Assembly (NCBI GenBank): GCA_001557035.1
Contig: LSKJ01000338.1
Location: forward strand, 1-7,990
Source of the DNA: Rhodospirillaceae bacterium CCH5-H10
Lineage (GTDB): Bacteria > Pseudomonadota > Alphaproteobacteria > Reyranellales > Reyranellaceae
DNA length: 7,990 bases
Direction: 5' to 3'
The translations under genes were made by a program, and so were the position numbers. The stretch's first letter is position 1, and each line of letters starts with the position of its first letter. Of the stretch, positions 4,447 through 7,990 are shown piece after piece. The notes beneath the pieces were generated by a model. That model saw only the letters and a program-made list of their open reading frames with translations, had not been told where the DNA came from and did not search any database.

Positions 4447-7389
4447 ATGTCTTGGTTTTCGACCGACCGCCTTCCTCGTCCGCACGATCCTGAGCGGCAA
4501 ACCGTGGCATGGGCGCGCTGGGACGAACGCGCCGCGCGACCCGAAGACGCGTCGGGCATCGCCCTGCTCGACGCTCTGTTCGGCAACAGCCCCTATCTTG
4601 CGGAGACAGCCCTACAGAACCCGGTTTTTATGACCGATCTATGGCGTCGCGGACCCGACGCCGTGATGGCGGACCTAACGGCCGAGGTTGCCTCGGTGCA
4701 GGCGGACTCGCTAGCCGGCGCCGCGCCCGACGACATCGCCGTCAGGCTCCGGCGCCTCAAGCGGCGCGTGGCGCTGGGCGTCGCGGTCGCCGACATTGCC
4801 GGCGCCTGGCCGCTCGACCGCATCACGGGGGAACTCAGCGATTTCGCGTCCCGGTGCCTCCGCGCCCTCACCGATTCCATCCTGCTCCAGCTGGAGCGCG
4901 ACGGGCAGCTCGCGCTCGGCGGCGATCCGCAGGCAGCCGCCTTCACGGTGCTGGGCATGGGCAAGCTGGGAGCCGGCGAGCTCAATTACTCGAGCGACAT
5001 CGATCTCATCCTGCTCTACGACCGCGACGCGCCGGCCCTGGCCGGAAACGAGCAACTTTCACGCCATTTCGTGCGCGCCGCCCGGTTGCTGGTGCAGCTC
5101 ATGTCCGAGACCTCGGCCGACGGCTACATCTTCCGCACCGATCTCCGGTTGCGACCCGATCCCGGGTCGACACCGCTCGCGATGTCGGTTCAGGCCGCCG
5201 ATCTCTACTACGAGAGCGTCGGCCAGAACTGGGAGCGTGCCGCCATGATCAAGGCACACCCTGTCGCCGGCAACGAAGCCGTCGGCGCGGCCTTCGTCGC
5301 CGGCATGACGCCCTACATCTGGCGCAAGCATCTCGATTTCGCGGCGATCCACGACATCCATTCGATCAAGCGCCAGATCGACGCCCATCGCGGCGGCGGC
5401 ACGATCAAGGTCTTCGGGCACAACGTGAAGCTCGGTCGTGGCGGCATCCGCGAGATCGAGTTCTTCGCCCAGACACAGCAGCTCATCTTCGGTGGTCGCA
5501 ATCCCTCGCTGCGGGGCCGCGTCACCTGCAACACGCTCCGGGCATTGGCCGCCGCCGGTCACATCACCGCGAAGGCCGCGGACGAGCTGACCGAAGCCTA
5601 CGGTTTCCTGCGCCGGGTCGAGCATCGCCTGCAGATGATCGACGACCGCCAGACGCATTCCATCCCGGCCGACGAGGCCGGCGTGGCCGCGATCGCGACC
5701 TTCCTGGGCTACGACACCCCGGCCGCTTTCGAGGAGGCGCTGCTCCAGACGCTTCGTCTCGTGGAAAGCCACTATGCCAATCTCTTCGAGGAGGCGCCGA
5801 GCCTTGCCGGGCCCGGGGGCAACCTGGTGTTCACCGGCACCGACGACGATCCGGGCACGCTGGAGACCCTGAAGTCGCTCGGCTTCCGCGATCCGTCCGC
5901 GGCGGCCGGCATCGTGCGACGCTGGCACCATGGCCGCTTCCGCTCGACCGCGACGGCGCGCGCCCGCGAGCTGCTCACCGAACTGATGCCGGGATTGCTC
6001 AAGGAACTGGGCGGCACGGCCGCCCCCGACCAGGCGCTGCTGAACTTCGATCTCTTCCTCAGCAACCTGCCGGCCGGCGTTCAGCTCTTCTCGCTGTTCA
6101 AGGCCAATCCCGCCCTGCTCGAACTGTTGGCCACCATCATGGGCAGCGCGCCCGGGCTGGCGGCGCACCTGGCACGACGGACGCTGCTTCTGGATTCGGT
6201 GCTCTCGCCGGATTTCTACCGGCCCCTGCCGCCGGCGGATGACATGACGGCCGAACTGGCCGCCATCCTGGCCCGCGTCGAGCACGAGCAGGACATCCTA
6301 GACCTGGCCCGCCGCTGGGCCAACGACCGGCGCTTCCAGGTGGGCGTCCAGCAGCTCAAGCGGATCGTGACGCCGGCCGAAGCGGGCCTCGCCTACTCGG
6401 ATATCGCCGCGGCGACGATCTCCGCCCTCTGCGAACGCGTCGAGCAACGCTTTGCCGAGACCCATGGCGGCTTCGACGGCCAACGCCTCGCGGTCCTGGG
6501 CCTGGGCAAGCTTGGCAGCCGCGAGATGTCGGCCACGTCCGATCTCGACCTGATCTTCGTCTATGACATTCCCGACGGCATGGAGGCTTCCGACGGCCCC
6601 AGGCCGCTTTCGCCCATCCAGTACTACACGCGGCTCAGCCAGAAGATGGTGACGGCGCTGACAGCCCACACCAACGAAGGCGCGCTCTACGAAGTCGACA
6701 TGCGCCTGCGGCCATCGGGCCGCTCGGGACCGCTGGCCAATTCGCTGGAAGGGTTCGAGACCTATCACGCACAGTCGTCGTGGACATGGGAGCATATGGC
6801 CCTGACGCGCATGCGCGTGATCCACGGGCCGCAGGCGCTGGTCGAGCGCCTGACCGAGACGGTGAGGGCCACGCTGTGTCGCACGCGCGATCCGGAGACC
6901 CTGGTCAAAGACGTCGCCGACATGCGCGACCGCATCGCCCAGCACGCGCCGCCCAAGAGCCTGTGGGACTTCAAGCATCTGCCCGGCGGCCTGTTCGACA
7001 TCGATTTCGTCGCCCAGTATCTCGCGCTCCGCCACGCCTGCGCCCATCCCGACATTCTCGACCCGCATCCGGCGAAGATGCTGCGCCGCATGGCGGAGAC
7101 CGGCCTGATCGACCGGGCCGATGCCGACAGCCTTTGCGCAACGCGAACGCTGCTGTCGGACGTCCAGAGCCTGCTGCGCCTCACCCTGAACGGCGACGAG
7201 GCCGCGTTCGACGAGAGCAAGGCGCCGGAGGGCCAGCAGCGCCTGATCGCCGTCACCGAGGGCGCACCCGACCTCCCGGCCCTGCGCGCGCGCATCGAGG
7301 CCGAGTCGAAGACAGTACGTGCTATATACGAGCGGATCGTCGAGGCTCCGGCCCTGGCGGCAGGTTGGCAAGCGAGGAGCAGGAAATGA
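4447..7389 (+). CDS. glnE: Bifunctional glutamine synthetase adenylyltransferase/adenylyl-removing enzyme
   Basis: GlnE controls glutamine synthetase in the cytoplasm. The C-terminal half adenylylates a tyrosine on GS under high nitrogen and the N-terminal half removes AMP by phosphorolysis, under control of PII proteins and glutamine. The 980 residues match the family (E. coli about 946). Two nucleotidyltransferase cores are visible: GMGKLGAGELNYSSDIDL at 170-187, with D184 and D186 (adenylyl-removing domain), and GLGKLGSREMSATSDLDL at 685-702, with D699 and D701 (adenylyltransferase domain). Each is followed by its helical GlnD-type domain, marked by GRGGIREIEFFAQ near 330 and HLPGGLFDIDFVAQ near 844. 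No key residue is missing. The ATG at 4447 is the first in-frame start and gives a normal N-terminus, although no clear ribosome binding site precedes it. It is divergent from the AsmA-like gene and overlaps bcp by four bases. Confidence 0.97.
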   Translation: MSWFSTDRLPRPHDPERQTVAWARWDERAARPEDASGIALLDALFGNSPYLAETALQNPVFMTDLWRRGPDAVMADLTAEVASVQADSLAGAAPDDIAVRLRRLKRRVALGVAVADIAGAWPLDRITGELSDFASRCLRALTDSILLQLERDGQLALGGDPQAAAFTVLGMGKLGAGELNYSSDIDLILLYDRDAPALAGNEQLSRHFVRAARLLVQLMSETSADGYIFRTDLRLRPDPGSTPLAMSVQAADLYYESVGQNWERAAMIKAHPVAGNEAVGAAFVAGMTPYIWRKHLDFAAIHDIHSIKRQIDAHRGGGTIKVFGHNVKLGRGGIREIEFFAQTQQLIFGGRNPSLRGRVTCNTLRALAAAGHITAKAADELTEAYGFLRRVEHRLQMIDDRQTHSIPADEAGVAAIATFLGYDTPAAFEEALLQTLRLVESHYANLFEEAPSLAGPGGNLVFTGTDDDPGTLETLKSLGFRDPSAAAGIVRRWHHGRFRSTATARARELLTELMPGLLKELGGTAAPDQALLNFDLFLSNLPAGVQLFSLFKANPALLELLATIMGSAPGLAAHLARRTLLLDSVLSPDFYRPLPPADDMTAELAAILARVEHEQDILDLARRWANDRRFQVGVQQLKRIVTPAEAGLAYSDIAAATISALCERVEQRFAETHGGFDGQRLAVLGLGKLGSREMSATSDLDLIFVYDIPDGMEASDGPRPLSPIQYYTRLSQKMVTALTAHTNEGALYEVDMRLRPSGRSGPLANSLEGFETYHAQSSWTWEHMALTRMRVIHGPQALVERLTETVRATLCRTRDPETLVKDVADMRDRIAQHAPPKSLWDFKHLPGGLFDIDFVAQYLALRHACAHPDILDPHPAKMLRRMAETGLIDRADADSLCATRTLLSDVQSLLRLTLNGDEAAFDESKAPEGQQRLIAVTEGAPDLPALRARIEAESKTVRAIYERIVEAPALAAGWQARSRK
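7375..7379 (+). promoter_or_regulatory. Ribosome binding site of bcp inside glnE
   Basis: AGGAG ends six bases before ATG at 7386 and lies within the last codons of glnE. It supports independent or coupled initiation of bcp at the overlapping ATGA. Confidence 0.65.
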
Positions 7390-7850
7390 GCGTCGCAGAA
7401 GGCAAGAAGGCCCCCGATTTCACCGCAGTCACCGATGGCGGCGGCAAGCTCAAGCTCTCCGACCTGCGCGGCAAGCCGGTGGTGCTCTATTTCTATCCGA
7501 AGGACGACACGCCGGGCTGCACGACCGAGGCCTGCGGCTTCCGCGACGGCGCCGCCGCCTTCAAGAAGCTCAAGGCCCAGGTGGTCGGCGTCTCGAAGGA
7601 CAGCGTCGCGCGCCACGACAAGTTCAAGGCCAAGTACGAACTCAACTTCCCGCTGGTCTCCGACGAGGACGGCAAGGTCTGCGCGAAGTACGAAACCTGG
7701 ATCGAGAAGAGCCTGTACGGCCGCAAGTACATGGGCATCGATCGCGCTACCTTCCTGATCGACGGCGAAGGCGTGGTCCGCAGGATCTGGCGCAAGGTCA
7801 AGGTCGCCGGTCACGTCGAGGAAGTGCAGGAAGCGCTCAAGGCGCTTTAG
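7386..7850 (+). CDS. bcp: Thiol peroxiredoxin of the Bcp/PrxQ family
   Basis: The protein reduces hydrogen peroxide and organic hydroperoxides in the cytoplasm with a reactive cysteine, recycled by thioredoxin or a similar donor; this is family knowledge. The 154 residues are a normal length. The N-terminus has the AhpC/TSA-type APDFTAVTDGG and VVLYFYPKDDTPGCT. C45 in PGCTTEACGF is the peroxidatic cysteine and C50 five residues later is the resolving cysteine, the spacing known from E. coli Bcp. VVGVSKDS and FPLVSDEDGKVCAKY follow, then RATFLIDGEGVV. A third cysteine lies at KVCAKY. The ATG at 7386 overlaps the glnE stop (ATGA), with AGGAG six bases upstream, so the gene very probably shares the glnE transcript. 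The stop at 7848-7850 lies inside the convergent gene on the other strand. Confidence 0.96.
   Translation: MSVAEGKKAPDFTAVTDGGGKLKLSDLRGKPVVLYFYPKDDTPGCTTEACGFRDGAAAFKKLKAQVVGVSKDSVARHDKFKAKYELNFPLVSDEDGKVCAKYETWIEKSLYGRKYMGIDRATFLIDGEGVVRRIWRKVKVAGHVEEVQEALKAL
7831..7847. terminator. Short hairpin over the convergent stops (weak candidate)
   Basis: aagcgc (7831-7836) and gcgctt (7842-7847) form a perfect six-base stem around a five-base loop. It sits at the end of bcp, with the stop codon of the opposite gene (7837-7839) in the loop. It is symmetrical and could slow polymerase from both sides, but no T-run follows on either strand and the stem is short. Confidence 0.25.
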
Positions 7851-7990
7851 TCAGGCCCTTCAGCGCGCGAATGGTCTCGCGCAGGCCGAGGTGCAGGACC
7901 TTGTCGCGCCGAATCACGATTGCGAGCTTGCGATAGAGACGCGGTGAAAGGGGCCGCACCACGAGGTTGGCACGATCACCCGCCTCGCGC
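7837..7990 (-). CDS. LysR-family transcriptional regulator, C-terminal fragment (5' part outside window)
   Basis: Only the last 51 codons and the TGA at 7837-7839 are in the window. They read AGDRANLVVRPLSPRLYRKL, then AIVIRRDKVLHLGLRETIRA, and end in LKGLTKAP. This pattern (a VxRPL turn, then R-x-L-A-I-V-x-R, then a final amphipathic helix) is what the end of a LysR substrate-binding domain looks like. The DNA-binding helix-turn-helix would lie beyond the edge, so neither the family nor the target can be confirmed here. The gene converges on bcp and the two coding ends overlap by 14 bases. No link between the regulator and bcp can be claimed, although peroxide-related LysR regulators exist. 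Confidence 0.7.
   Translation of the reverse strand, partial: REAGDRANLVVRPLSPRLYRKLAIVIRRDKVLHLGLRETIRALKGLTKAP

Noticed and set aside
5059..6285. Minus-strand open frame of 408 codons inside glnE
   Set aside because: Antisense shadow; the plus frame carries both nucleotidyltransferase motifs of GlnE.
6780..7850. Apparent long plus-strand fusion protein ending in the Bcp sequence
   Set aside because: The N-terminal part is out-of-frame glnE. The real bcp start is the ATG at 7386, with a ribosome binding site and the normal family length.
1..7990. CRISPR arrays, tRNA or rRNA genes, and insertion sequences
   Set aside because: No regularly spaced direct repeats, no tRNA-like cloverleaf or rRNA segment noticed, and no transposase frame in the window.

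Overview
The window is high-GC DNA with strong G/C preference at third codon positions. It is most consistent with an alphaproteobacterium, possibly of the Rhodospirillales/Reyranella kind. That placement is an inference from gene content and codon use; there is no rRNA or other marker. One conserved housekeeping block (about 1211-7990) sits beside a smaller block (1-1210) that looks like accessory DNA. Two 60-base rows in the accessory block (301-360 and 361-420) are about 52% and 47% G+C by hand count, against about 67% for a sample row inside glnE (6001-6060).

Accessory block, minus strand: a short gene (424-918, TTG start with a good ribosome binding site) and a downstream gene that leaves the window at position 1 are joined by a stop/start overlap (TGATG). 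The upstream gene is a damaged PD-(D/E)XK nuclease toxin. Its catalytic core is readable only in a different frame (about 678-775) and is bracketed by two frameshifts that cancel, so the C-terminal part and the coupled downstream start remain in frame. The downstream gene is the natural candidate for its immunity protein, but I do not recognise its family. A stretch without genes follows, ending in a large imperfect palindrome (1093-1181) that looks like a dispersed REP/MITE-type element.

Housekeeping block: a long AsmA/YhdP-like envelope protein (minus strand, ending at 1211) is divergent from glnE (plus, 4447-7389), the bifunctional glutamine synthetase adenylyltransferase/adenylyl-removing enzyme. 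The short divergent spacer holds a perfect 11-bp-arm palindrome that also covers the outermost possible start of the AsmA gene. The glnE stop overlaps the start of a Bcp/PrxQ thiol peroxiredoxin gene (7386-7850) by four bases, so the two are probably translationally coupled. The bcp 3' end overlaps by 14 bases the 3' end of a convergent gene that looks like a LysR-family regulator and is cut by the window edge.

The most notable item is the toxin-immunity-like pair with its doubly frameshifted, frame-restored nuclease core. The rest is largely conserved biology with a few structural DNA features worth checking.
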